A stretch of DNA of 64,000 nt from Verticillium longisporum. Its lineage: Eukaryota > Ascomycota > Sordariomycetes > Glomerellales > Plectosphaerellaceae. Below are positions 45,897 to 56,308 of the stretch, one piece after another. The notes beneath the pieces are model-generated. The model saw only the letters and a program-made list of their open reading frames with translations, searched no databases and was not told where the DNA came from. Positions within the stretch are counted from its first letter, which is position 1, and each line of letters opens with the position of its first letter. A program made the position numbers and the translations under genes. Where the stretch lies: the NCBI GenBank assembly GCA_019188255.1, contig JAETXT010000007.1, forward strand, positions 3,100,001 through 3,164,000, read 5' to 3'.

Positions 45897-46709
45897 ATGG
45901 CCTCGAAGGCAGTTGCCAAAGCTGCTGGTGGTGTCGTGGAGATCTCCAAGGTAAGAATAACGATCAATTGCGCCGCAGAGCCACACATTTCCCGTCCTCG
46001 GCGGTCGCCCTCCTCTGCACGACGAAGGCGATGTCATGACCCTCAATGTCTCCAGCTTGCTTCTATCCTTGGCTACCCGATTCAACGTATCGCTAGCCAA
46101 TGTGCTCATTTCGTTGCAGAAACACACACTTCAATCGACCGGCCTCTCCGAGCGCATTCGTCGCGCCTTCGCCATTGACCCTAACCGCTCGTCCGGTGTT
46201 CCCCTCAACCCTGTCTTCCGCAACCCGGCCCCTGGCGCCTACGACCCCCTCTCCTACAACGACCCTGTCAGCATTCCCGCCGGTGATATCGCCGACAATG
46301 CCTATTTCAAGCGTGATTCTCGCCGCGCTTACCCCCAGACGAGCGTCTTCGGCCAGCCCGATGTCGTGAGCCTGCTGACCGTCGGCTCTGCTGCATCGCC
46401 GAAGGTCGACCTTATCGGCGAGGCTGGCGCGAAGGCCCTCGTCGAGGCCCAGGCTGAGGGCGAGAAGGGCGGCCTCGCCGTTTTCCTGCAAAAGAAGAGC
46501 CCCGGAGAGGTGAAGCAGGATGTCTTCATCGGCGGCCTTCCCCCGACGCCAGCGGGAACAGCGCAGGCGGCGGATGGAACCTGGAATGTACACAAGTACG
46601 AGCCCAAGACTGAGGGTTCATACCCCGCCGAGTAAGTGCAACATTTTCCTCCACTGGGTAATTCATTTGCTGATTTTGCTCTAGGTACTCTTGCCGGTCA
46701 TTCGTCTGA
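45897..46709 (+). CDS. NADH:ubiquinone oxidoreductase 21.3 kDa subunit (complex I)
   Basis: This is an accessory subunit of mitochondrial respiratory complex I, of the fungal 21.3 kDa type known from Neurospora. Three exons (45897-45950, 46120-46631, 46685-46709) with introns of 169 and 53 nt give 196 aa, the usual length. The start MASKAVAKAAGGVVEISKKH is followed by TLQSTGLSERIRRAFAIDPN, the conserved SSGVPLNPVFRNPAPGAYD, PAGDIADNAYFKRDSRR and YPQTSVFGQPDVVSLLTVG, then an Ala/Glu-rich helix. The last exon supplies only YSCRSFV, a Cys-containing end found in the family. Its presence shows that the organism has complex I, so it is not a Saccharomyces-type yeast. Confidence 0.9.
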
Positions 46710-46999
46710 GTTAAGGAGCATAGTTATGGGGCATGGGAACGTTGAACAGTGTACATGGAGAATACAATAGATTTCATTCAAGAAGTCGCTTTCGGACCCT
46801 CGTCTCTGTGTGGTTTTATTTTGGTCTTGTCCCCGAGGCGCGACATCAGTAGGCTCGCCCCTCTTGGTTGCGCCAGGCAAGGCGACTGACTGTCTGAGTC
46901 CAGTTTATTCGCTAGCAATTCTGAGGACTTCAGTCGAAAGCCATCGAAAGCCTTATGAATATCTGGTCTACCTTGATTCTGACCTCGTTCGATTAAACC

Positions 47000-47551
47000 T
47001 CAAGCGGCTCCTCCTGCCTTCCCATGGACAGCAGTTGCACTCCCTGTAGGCTGTTCGCCAAGTATCCGCTCAATGACCTTGACCTTTCCCTGCGCCTTCT
47101 TCACCCGGTTATCAAAATCATTGACGGCGTCGTCGTTGTTTTCAGTTGACAGAGTGTCTGGTTCAACAAGCGCATGTGCCACAATGATGTTCTTCTCAAG
47201 CCTAGAATTTGTACTCGGAAGTGGCGGTAGGAGGCACTTCTTCTGAGCTCCTGTTGAAGATTCGACCGTCATCGATGCGGGACCTGCTGGTGTGCTTGCC
47301 GCCACCGCGCCTTCCACCTCGGCGGATGATGGTGATCGAAGTTGGAGTCGATTTGCCCACACCAGTGACTTGCCATAGAGACGCCCACTCTCCAGAAACT
47401 TATCGTAGCCGTTTGCCAGCCCAACGGAACGGCCCTCAATTTTACCGGCCCTGTCGCCATCTTTTGTGCCTTGGGTGTAGCCTTCTTCATAGAACCTTTC
47501 TTCAAGGTTCATGACGTCGTCGAAGGGGTCGGTTGTCGCGTGCGCGGACAT
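47000..47551 (-). CDS. LTO1: LTO1-like protein (deca-GX3 motif, ORAOV1 family)
   Basis: This is a partner of Yae1 in the adaptor that recruits the ABC protein Rli1 (ABCE1) for cytosolic iron-sulfur cluster insertion. The single-exon frame starts with MSAHATTDPFDDVMNLEERF and gives 183 aa. The hallmark repeat of glycines every four residues is visible: EEGYTQGTKDGDRAGKIEGR followed by SVGLANGYDKFLESGRLYGK, ending in SLVWANRLQL. The C-terminal half is variable, Ser/Pro-rich, with a basic helix (NRVKKAQGKVKVIERI). Longer than yeast Lto1 because of this tail. The conserved C-terminal Trp that binds the Cia complex in yeast is not seen at the extreme end, which reads GKAGGAA. An in-frame extension to 47659 is possible but unconvincing. 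Confidence 0.8.
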   Translation of the reverse strand: MSAHATTDPFDDVMNLEERFYEEGYTQGTKDGDRAGKIEGRSVGLANGYDKFLESGRLYGKSLVWANRLQLRSPSSAEVEGAVAASTPAGPASMTVESSTGAQKKCLLPPLPSTNSRLEKNIIVAHALVEPDTLSTENNDDAVNDFDNRVKKAQGKVKVIERILGEQPTGSATAVHGKAGGAA

Positions 47552-48214
47552 TTCGAAGAGTGGTATGACCAGACTGGCGTTTCCGACACGTGTATATCTG
47601 AGGTCAGAGCAGCTTTCAAGTATAACTGTCCCAGACCCGGTGTTACGATCTTGTATCAAAAAGTGACCAACGGATGTGATGAATGAGTGAGGTGGGCTGC
47701 ATCAGAGAATATCAAGGCGGGGCAAAATCGGGTCAGAGTTCCCTTGTCCCAACTTTCGCTTTCAGTGAGCTCAGTAACTAACTCACTAGTCGGACTCATC
47801 ACGATCACAAATCTAGCTAGAGCAAGAAAGGCCCCTAACATAATAGCACCCTGAAAACGACAGAAGTCTCTTGTTTGTTCAGAATCCTAGCATTTGAACA
47901 CGCCAAATCCAGCTTATTTGCCCATTAGCATTGTTACAGCTTGCCTTGAGAGTGGGGTCATCGGTGCTCGTCAGCAAGCACCCAAAATAAGCCACGCTAA
48001 AGGGCGCAGATGTGCGCTGAAGGGCGTACGCTCCCCTCTCTCAGTCACCCAGTACATCCAACCATTACCAACCAACCAAGCTCTGTTACAGTGACCGTGC
48101 TGGCTGCATAGAGTTCCCTTCCAGCATCGTACTCATAGTGCTTTGGTGGCATCTCCGTGCACTATTGACATAAGGTATAAAGAACAGTATCCACGTCGTC
48201 TGCACCTCATCGTC
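47552..48214. other. Divergent region between LTO1 and the YCII protein gene
   Basis: No gene or known operator recognised in 663 bp. Confidence 0.45.
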
Positions 48215-48845
48215 ATGGCTTCTCGACTCATCCCTCGTATTCGTCCTGTCCAGCCCAACTTCCTTACCATCACCCGGTTCCAACACAACATGGCATCCTC
48301 TGCCGCACCTCGCAAATATGAGTGGCTCGTTGTCGTTCCCGACAAGCCCGATACCCTCGCCAAGCGCCTTGAGGTCCGCCCGTATGTCACACTCAAGTCT
48401 GCAGCGTACACTCGCAAGGGCCAAGCTCATGTCCCGTTTTGTACCTCCTTCTTACGCTGTTCTAGTACGCATTTCAAAAACCTCCAGGACAAGCTTGATG
48501 CCGGTATCTTTAAGATGGGCGGCGCTCTCCTGGACGAGGTCCCTGCGGATGACGAGCCCTCGAGCTTGAAATTCAACGGCAGTACTCTGGTTTGCCTCGC
48601 AGAATCCAGGGAGGAGGTAATGGGTTGGCTGGAGAAGGATGTTTATGCTGAGGCTGGAGTCTGGGATCTCGAAAAGGTACATCTAGTCCCGCATCGCTGC
48701 CAATACTGCTTTGCTAATATGTTCGTCAGGTTCAACTGTGGCCAGTATGTTCCGCCGCTACCCTCCCATCACCACAAATGAAGAGTCCATACAGCTGACA
48801 TATTCACAGTTCAAATGCGCCTTTAGACGCCCCGTAGAACAGTAG
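48215..48845 (+). CDS. YCII-domain protein, probably mitochondrial
   Basis: This small protein of the YCII-related (dimeric alpha-beta barrel) fold has no certain reaction. Four exons (48215-48381, 48466-48676, 48730-48744, 48810-48845), one only 15 nt, give 142 aa. The first 25 residues (MASRLIPRIRPVQPNFLTIT...) hold several Arg and no acidic residue, as in mitochondrial presequences. A second in-frame ATG at 48290 starts MASSAAPRKYEWLVVVPDKP, so a shorter cytosolic form is possible. The body has KLDAGIFKMGGALLDEVPAD, STLVCLAESREEVMGWLEKD and VYAEAGVWDLEKVQLWPFKC, the last joined over two splices, ending AFRRPVEQ. These segments match the YCII pattern closely. Confidence 0.84.
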
Positions 48846-49197
48846 GGAAACTTTCATATAATTTGAGCGACCCATGACCTTAATAGACGCTACTCATGTG
48901 CACTCAACACATCCTTATGCCGGGAACAACACAACGCCCTCAATTCGCCGATTCCCGGTTTGCCCCCTTCCCAGCCTGAAACCTCCGCCTGTAACAATTG
49001 AATAGTACAACCGCAGACTTGGAACAGTGCAGTAAATGACCGCGAAAACACCGTGGTAACCACCCAAGTAATAAGTCTGCCGCATATCTTGACCGGAAAA
49101 CTCCAAATACCGTTTTCATGTGCCTTGCGTCAAGAATTTGTCGCACAAAGCGCGAAGGGAAGCTGGAAGTCAGGCGGAGCCTTGAGCACACACTCCC
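48846..49197. other. Intergenic between convergent genes
   Basis: These are the 3' flanks of the YCII and CUB1 genes. Nothing recognised. Confidence 0.5.
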
Positions 49198-50947
49198 TTA
49201 AGCTGTTACCTGACCCTCGGACTTGTTTTCAAGCTTCGAATCCTCGAGAGCCTTAGCGAGGGCCTCGGTTGAGGCCTCGGCATCCACATCTCCCGATACT
49301 GGCGTCTCATCCTCGTCATCGTCCACGTCCACTGCCTCGGCTGCCGCCTCGGCTGCAACTCGTAGCTCGTAGTTAATCTCGAAGCATTCGGCCAAGAGTT
49401 CGTTGACGCTTCCTTGGCCTTCGGGAATATCGCCGTTGAACATGAACTTGCCGTCGACTCGCAAGTTGTCAGTTGAGTTGAGCTTCGCAATCATGTAAGC
49501 GAGTGCCGTGCAAACAGCATCATTCAAGACATACCTTGAGGCTATAGGGGTACAACTCCCTCACAGTTGATACTCCACCATTGTTCCTGACTTCGATCAA
49601 GCATTTCTTCAACGTTTGAAGTTGGTTGAAGGTTGGTTGCAAAGCTTCGGACACTGGGTTCGACGAAATCATCAGGAAGTAGATGTAACCGTAACTTCTC
49701 CGGACAAGATACAACAAGGTCTGGCACTGGAGTTAGGCACCATCATGTATACAACGCAGCGGGACTCACCCTCTGAATATAAAGCTCTGCTTCTTTGCCG
49801 TCTTCATCCTTCCAGTTTCCGTTTACTCGGCTTTCATCGATTTTGTCCAGCTGGCGCTGAAAGTCGTAGAGGTCTGCCTCGCGAAGGGACCACTTGCTAG
49901 TGATAGACAGGGTTTCGAGATCATTCCTGATGCGTACTAGAATGTCATAGGTGGCTTTGAACGGCTCAGATATCACACCCCGCCTGTTCAAAGAGAAGTC
50001 AGCGTCTGGAGCAAGCATTTGATTGTTACGCCAACGTACCTTTCGAGAACAATGTCCGACCAAAGCAAACACTTCCTCAACAAGAAGTCGACATCCTCGC
50101 TGCCTGCCGGTTGCCTGCCATCTACTGTCAAGTACTTATTGGCTTTGACTTTCTCGTCAATCTCCTTCAGCTGCGCTCGCAGGCTTTTGACTTCTGATGC
50201 CGAAAACTGAGGAACAGACGTGTAAGTAACATTCAAGACAATAGAGGGCAATGAGTAGCAATACCTTTGTTCGTGTGTTGGCTAGAGATATGGAGCGCAA
50301 TATAGAGATGAGCTTCTCGTGCACGTTTGGCAATGGGTCCTCCAGACGGCTCAAGCGCTTCTGGAGGCTGGCCAAAGACCTCTTGCAAAGGTCGAGTCGG
50401 TTCATGAGAAGGGTAATCAAGTACGGCGAGGAATACTCGGAACTGTGCTTGATATTGCGTGACAGCTGGTTGAGCGTCTCTGATATAGATTCAAGATCCT
50501 TGGCGCTGAATAAGTCGACCTCTGTCAAGTGGTCTAGTAGTCGCTTGATGGTGGCGGTAAGAGCATAAGCAGCCGGTGCGCTGTTGTTTTGGCCAATCGT
50601 CATGAAGCAGAGCGAGAGAAGCTGAAAACAGCTATCCAGCACTCTATCGACTGTCAAGAGGGTCAGAATGGGTTCCAAGGACAGCAAGGACATATCACTA
50701 CTATATGTCACCGAAAGTGTGGGTAGCTACCTCTGTTCTCCTCAATCTTCTGGTCGCCGGAACGAGACTCATTAAGTCGGCGGACTTGCTCAACGGTTTC
50801 CTGGTATAAAGGGATAACATGTTGTTTTTGCATGTACGTCTTGCGATCCTGCTTGAGAAGCTGCAGTTTGTCGCGGATGGACACAAGTCTATCGAGGACC
50901 TCTTGCTCCACGGCATCCTTCGGTGGCGGGAATGTCGGAGTGTCCAT
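49198..50947 (-). CDS. CUB1: UPF0662/DUF2408 family protein (yeast Cub1/YPL260W type)
   Basis: This conserved fungal protein has a yeast homologue linked to proteasome function and DNA repair; the mechanism is not known. Six exons (50731-50947, 50265-50650, 50040-50206, 49770-49983, 49535-49720, 49198-49482) give 484 aa. The fold is mostly helical: MDTPTFPPPKDAVEQEVLDR, RLVSIRDKLQLLKQDRKTYM, DRVLDSCFQLLSLCFMTIGQ, MNRLDLCKRSLASLQKRL. A C-terminal block carries LQTLKKCLIEVRNNGG and RELYPYSLKLNSTDNLRVDG, then KFMFNGDIPEGQGSVNELLA. An apparent frame break between exons 5 and 6 is resolved by a 52-nt intron (GTATGT...GCGAAG) whose removal restores LKLNSTDN. The tail is acidic (DVDDDEDETP). It is divergent from RPP1. 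Confidence 0.85.
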
Positions 50948-51670
50948 TATGTTCTCGCGGAGGAAGTTCTCGGCTACCTTATGTGTACGAGCCTGCAAGA
51001 ATGATTGTACTGTCGATCGTGATCTCCAAAGATCTGTGGTGACGGCAGAGGCAAAGCTTCGAAGCTGGGTGCAGGCGCAGATGACTCGGGTCGCCTCGGC
51101 TGAGGACGCTGCACTGCGGCTGGAGCGCTCGGTCGGATGTAATCGGATCAATGCGTGAGTGTATGTTAAGCAGCGATATTAACGAGAACGCGTCTCACGT
51201 TGATATACCACTTTGTCGATGTTCGCGGTTGATGGTGAGATCTCAGAGTACCGACAAGCTGAAATGTGATGGAACCAACAGAACGTCAGAGGGTCTCTGA
51301 TGGTCGTGCAGGAGGTCATAGTGGGGGGAGGGGAACATCACGACGGAAGTGGACAAGGTGGGGTAGACGCAAGGCCCCAAGGCGGCACATCAGCAAGGGG
51401 GTCTGCTCGATCGGCCAAGAGGCAGTGAGTGCCCCATAACCCAGAAATGATTGGCTGGACGCGGCAGCCAACCAGAGTCCCTTGACGAGTGATAGGACCC
51501 ATTTGTAAGTGCCTTTTCGCTTAGGTCTCAAAGCCCTGCTAATTATCTTCGACGGGCAAATTCAGTGTGGTGACTTCGCGCTTGTAATCTTAAGACTTCC
51601 TTTCGAGATCACAACCGCATTGCGCCTGACAAGCCTACCGATCAGTCTCAACCCACCGATCACCATCACA
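50948..51670. other. Divergent region between CUB1 and RPP1
   Basis: The CUB1 frame is open for 68 codons upstream of its ATG without another ATG. Near RPP1, ATTGG and CCAA elements (about 51430-51480) and a T/C-rich leader are present, as expected for ribosomal protein genes. Confidence 0.45.
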
Positions 51671-52203
51671 ATGTCGAACGCCGAACTTGCTTCGTCCTAC
51701 GCGGCGCTCATCCTCGCCGATGAAGGCATTGAGATCACTGTGAGTTCCAGCCGCTTCCACTACGTCGCGGGGCAGACCTCGCGACTTGCAGAACCACAGG
51801 CAATTTGCTAATGACATAATGTTCACCAGGCCGACAAGCTCCAGACCCTCATCAAGGCCGCGAAGGTCGAGGATGTTGAGCCCATCTGGACTTCCCTGTT
51901 CGCCAAGGTACGACCGATCACAGTAACCGACGACAACGGACTCCCGGACTAACATGGGGATCACAGGCTCTTGAGGGCAAGGACGTGAAGGACCTTCTTT
52001 CCAACGTCGGCTCCGGTGGCGGTGCCGCCGCTGCCCCTGCCGCTGGTGGTGCCGCCGCTGGCGGTGCCGCTGAGGCCGAGGCTGAGGCGCCGAAGGAGGA
52101 GGGTAGGTTTATTACCACGACCCCACACTACGATCGAGAACTAACACATGGCACAGAGAAGGAGGAGTCGGACGACGACATGGGCTTCGGTCTTTTCGAT
52201 TAA
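51671..52203 (+). CDS. RPP1: 60S acidic ribosomal protein P1
   Basis: This is a component of the P-stalk of the large ribosomal subunit, which recruits elongation factors. Four exons (51671-51739, 51830-51907, 51967-52102, 52157-52203) give 109 aa, the family length. The N-terminal dimerisation domain reads [20 protein letters not shown], then [20 protein letters not shown] and [21 protein letters not shown] flexible Ala/Gly hinge ([17 protein letters not shown]) follows, then the invariant acidic terminus [13 protein letters not shown]. The short P1-type N-terminus separates it from P2. Intron density is high relative to size, as usual for fungal ribosomal genes. Confidence 0.95.
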
Positions 52204-52651
52204 GCGATTTAAACCCGCAACGACGACAACTTCCTTCCCTTTGTACTTCAACTGCATGGCTCCGGAATTTCTGCGAATCGCACGATCATAAAGGGTTGGA
52301 TGGAGGCACGATATCCGGCTGCCTGGACGGAGTAGCTTCTCATGAAGAACGCTCTCTACACGGAGTTCACAGGGACAACCTCAAAAAAATTCCACGACGA
52401 GTCTGACAGAACAATTGGGGAGTTGGTGAGACGTGTGATGCCACCAGTGATGTCTCGGTGCGTGTGCATGTGTGTGTGACGAGGCTGGCACATCTTATGA
52501 GTAGCGTGAACTGCAATTGTATATGCGCATGTACTGATCTAGCACCTCCAGTCACCTTGTAACGGCGGCTTCTTCGTCCCGACGCCAAAAGCTATGCAAC
52601 CCCATGATTCAATCTTTCCATGTCCGTTCCGTTTGTCCACAAAGTGGCGCC
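52204..52651. other. Intergenic between convergent genes
   Basis: These are the 3' flanks of RPP1 and the UBX gene. A short TG-rich run (TGCGTGTGCATGTGTGTG) is seen at about 52460. No gene. Confidence 0.5.
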
Positions 52652-53718
52652 TCATTTGACAATTAGAACAGAGCTGGGCACAAGACCGGCTTCCTTGAGT
52701 GTCTTGCTGAAGTCAGTCGATCCCTCGAAGGTTTTCCTGGGAAAGGTTGTCGAGAAGCTCGTCACTGTAATACCGCTTTCTGACTGCAACTGCTGCGCCA
52801 CTTCGAAGAGCGTGGTTTCCGCAGCAAATGTCTTGAGAATATTGCCGTTTGCAGTCTGAAGACGAAGTCGGGCCTCTGAGTGGTTTGCGGTGACCTTGGG
52901 AAGAGAGGGAGCAGTGACAGGCCCTGGTGCAGGCGCCGGATGGCCCTCTCTCGCCGCCTTGGCCTGTTCAGCTTTACGACGGCGGTCCTCTTTGTCCGCC
53001 TCAATCTTCGCCTTGATGCGCTTCTTGGCTTCGAGATCATCGAGCTTCTCCTGGCGCTTGCGGGCAGCTTTTTGATCTGTTCTCTTCGCTGGAGCTCTTC
53101 CTTCGCATCCTGACTCTCTTGCGTAGCTTTCTGGCGGATCGCCTCGTTGCGTTTGTTTTCCTCTCTGTCTATAGCAGCCTGGTTGGCTCGCTTCGCCTTG
53201 AGCTTCTCTCGTAGCATTTCGAGCTTTTCCTTCTTTTCCTGCTCAGTCAATGGTGCAATCTCTTCAGTGGACTCAGAAAAGTCTGTATGGTCGCTGTACA
53301 AGCCTGTCAGCGTGCCCCCAATAACAGACCATTGCTCCAATGAGGCTGTCATACGTTTTGGAAGCATGAAAACTAGCAAGATCTTGGTTTTTGAACAGCT
53401 TGCCGCAGTCATTGCAGACAAGTGATTTGGCCGAGCCGCTTTCGAGTGCTTCGATATTGGCCTTCACCTCATCGGCGTCGTCGGCGTCGTCGTCGCCGGC
53501 AGCGTTGGCGCTCGAGGCAGCCACAAGCTCTTCAAGCGGTTTATCTTGGTTATTTTCCAGCCATTCAAGAGCACCCTGCACTGATGTAGCTCGGTCAGTA
53601 CTTGAGCCGAGACGGGAGGCTAGAGCGTCTTACATCCACCAGACTTCTTAACTGCGAGCTCAGCGCGTGCACGTTCAAAGCCCATGTCGAGCAGGAGGTC
53701 AAGATCGGACTGTCCCAT
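52652..53718 (-). CDS. UBA-UBX protein (UBXN1/SAKS1-like Cdc48 cofactor), with a frame break
   Basis: This is a cofactor that links ubiquitinated substrates to the Cdc48/p97 ATPase. Three exons (53634-53718, 53355-53580, 52652-53293). The N-terminal UBA domain reads MGQSDLDLLLDMGFERARAE and, across a splice, GGLQGALEWLENNQD. A zinc-finger-like segment follows (CNDCGKLF...FHASKTDH). The middle is a long charged helix (EQEKKEKLEMLREKLKAKRA). At EQIKK the frame breaks, and the helix resumes one frame over as AARKRQEKLDDLEAKKRIKA, leading to the UBX domain: SEARLRLQTANGNILKTFAA, LFEVAQQL, the TTFPRKTF signature (FPR loop) and a terminal strand SSVLIVK. One extra A in the A5 run (T5 at 53069-53073) restores 317 aa. 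No splice sites flank the break. Confidence 0.87.
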
Positions 53719-54597
53719 ATTGGCGGCAGAGTATTGTTCAGTGGTGTGTTGCAGGTAGTGGGTTGGCGGGGTCAGTTGATGAAGGGAAGCTCTTGGGGTG
53801 GATCACGGGTATAAGATTCCGATGGTTGTTGGTGGTAACGTGTAAAACCAAACGGATTGCTCCAACCAGAGCAATCTGTCCGGGAGGCATCACTTTCGAT
53901 GAGCCCACTTACGTCATCCACATTGGGGCCTTAAGGAGGGGTTTCTTCATTAGAAATTCAAGGCCAGCCCCACCCTTCACCTGGAGGCCACTTGGGGCAG
54001 CAACAAGATGTAGGAATCACTAGGTAGGTATCCAAGTACATGACGCTGGATTATTGTTGTGATGTGGTAGGCCCTCCATTGCAATCTGCTCATACTGCCT
54101 GATGAAGCGGTCGCTCGGTCCCCGCTGCACGCCATTGGCGTGACATATATACAGCAGTTGGTACTGCCCAGCATGATCAGTGATGGTAAGCCTTTTGATT
54201 CCAGAGCAATGGTTGTCGTCGATCCAGAACGGTGTAGGCAGTGCTGGAATCACGTGCTGGTCTCGCTACGTGGTGTGAGGGGTCGAACGACCGCGGTTCA
54301 GTGCCAGCTGACTGGACTGAGGGAGAGGCAGAAACAGAGGAGAGTGGATCCCCACGGAAGAGCTCGGACCAAGCGCCAGGTCCAGAGCATCTCATTACGT
54401 CGGGGCGCTGTTGCCAGCTTTAAGGTTGCTGGTGATGCAACAAGACAGAGCTACGGACTTTCCACACAACCCGGCCAACTTTCACGAGACGGTACAGCTG
54501 CAACCCTCGTCCACAACCCCCCTCAGAAGCTGCTGAGATCAAGAGAGACTTATCCGAATACATACTTTGCGCACCAAAACAAAGCCCTATCGCCATC
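53719..54597. other. Divergent region between the UBX gene and SCS2
   Basis: This is 879 bp without a convincing gene. A TAGGTAGGTATCC motif is at about 54021, and a CACGTG hexamer near 54250. The SCS2 side of the gap is open for about 150 codons in one frame (54140-54597) without protein-like features. Confidence 0.45.
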
Positions 54598-55744
54598 ATG
54601 TCGGTCGAGATTGAGCCCTTTGAGCTCAGCTTTCAGCGTATGTTTGCTTGCAAATCAGTGTTCCCCCTTCCACGTGCTGCCTACTGACTATAGACAGAGC
54701 CCTTCACCGTCGAGATCTCCAGAACCCTGCGAATCAAAAACCCCAACCAGACCCCCATTGCCTTCAAGGTATCATCATAATCAGTCCGCGTCGCAAGATG
54801 GTGTGGCTAATGCGACAAAGGTCAAAACCACCGCCCCGAAGCAGTACTGCGTTCGCCCAAACTCTGGCCGCGTTGAACCTGGTCAAGATGTTGAAGTAAC
54901 TGGTATGGAATAGTGTGCTAAAAACAGCCAACGTAAGCGCTGACACGAAGAAGTCCTGTTGCAGGCCATGAAGCAGGAGCCGGCCCCTGGCACCAAATGC
55001 CGCGACAAGTTCTTGGTCCAGTCTGCCCCTATTACTGGTGACAAAGAATTTGCCAGCATCGCCAGCGTCGTAAGAAGATCTTATCTACCTGCGACGTATC
55101 ATACCGATGCCTGACAAGGTGATTTGCAGCTCGAGACCTCCGATAAGTCCTCCATCCAGGAGAGGAAGATCCGTGTGAACTGGATCACGTCGTCTGAGGA
55201 CGGCGCCAGCGCTCCTGGCCCTGCTGTTACGCCCAGCCGTCGCTCAGTTGCTGATGTTTCCACGGTTAGTTCCCTCCACCTCACCTTTCCCCCCTCGTGG
55301 GGAGATTGGTCAGATTGAGCTGACAGCTCACAACAGAACGACACTCCTGATGTGTCGCGTACCTTCTCTTCTCCCGGAGAAGATGCCCGATCCGGCACCA
55401 GCCCTGCGCCTCCGTCTTACAGAGGTGCCGCCGATGCGCAGTCCCAGCACGACGCAGGCTCCGATCACGACCAGTCCACCGTCTCTGCCGCTACCGCCGC
55501 CGTGTCCCACACCGTTCAGCTCACGTACGAGGAGATCAAGGCGAAGCTGCAGCAGGCAGAGGCCAAAATTATCGCCCTTCAGGAGGGAGGAGGCCTCCGG
55601 CAGCGCGTCAAAGCGGGGAGTGAGAAGCTGCCCTCCACGCAGGAAGCCGCTGCGGCTGTGCGACAGAACGTTGATGGTGTCTCCGTTCAAATCGTCGCGC
55701 TGCTTTGTCTTCTGAGCTTCCTGCTCGCCTACTTCTTCTTCTAA
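54598..55744 (+). CDS. SCS2: VAMP-associated protein (VAP), Scs2 type
   Basis: This ER tail-anchored receptor binds FFAT-motif proteins at membrane contact sites. Six exons (54598-54637, 54698-54768, 54821-54902, 54954-55069, 55130-55264, 55337-55744) give 283 aa. The MSP domain spans residues 1-125: MSVEIEPFELSFQQPFTVEI, LRIKNPNQTPIAFKVKTTAP, KQYCVRPNSGRVEPGQDVEV, VLLQAMKQEPAPGTKCRDKF. A Ser/Pro-rich linker, a short coiled coil (YEEIKAKLQQAEAKIIALQE) and one C-terminal span (VQIVALLCLLSFLLAYFFF) follow. The acceptor before exon 4 is a tandem GAAGAAG, so a one-residue variant (extra Glu) is possible. It is divergent from a UBX gene. Confidence 0.92.
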
Positions 55745-56308
55745 GACACACGTGGTAGGATCTGTATTTTGGCTTCCTACTGGACAACAACAGAAGACGC
55801 CAATCGCATAGCGGTACTGGAGTATGAAGAATGGTGGGCGGCCTCTCACGGGGGCGCAATTAGGACGGGTTCTAAATGCTGTGTTTCAGTCTTCAGCGTC
55901 ACCGCCATTAAGGGCTGCGACCGTCGATTGGCTCATGTTGGTGATGTGAGATGAATATTCGGGGCAGGGGCTGAGATAGGGGTGTTGACCCCCCTGGAGC
56001 TGGGCGCGAGGTGTCTGCTCATACACACACTCTGTACATTTTGTTCCCTTAGTTTTATCGATTGTGCATTTGGCACATTTGTGCGCGTTGTCGTGCAACG
56101 TGAGAACTGCAGGAACCTGCCTCGTGGCGGCCCAACGGTTGTGGCACAACATTACTGGTGCGAACCAGAAATCCAATGGTATCATACTTTTCATGTCTAT
56201 AAACAAACTCATTACCAATGCAAACACAGTTTACCAAGCATTGTACCAGCACAATGACAAAACCTTCTCCTCTGTGCGAGTCCATTTCCCGAACTTCCGT
56301 AATATCAT
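55745..56308. other. Intergenic between convergent genes
   Basis: These are the 3' flanks of SCS2 and the desaturase. Open frames of about 90-120 codons overlap on both strands. Nothing recognised. Confidence 0.5.

Noticed and set aside
49483..49534. Frame break in CUB1 between exons 5 and 6
   Set aside because: A 52-nt intron with a good donor (GTATGT) restores the family sequence exactly; no indel needed.
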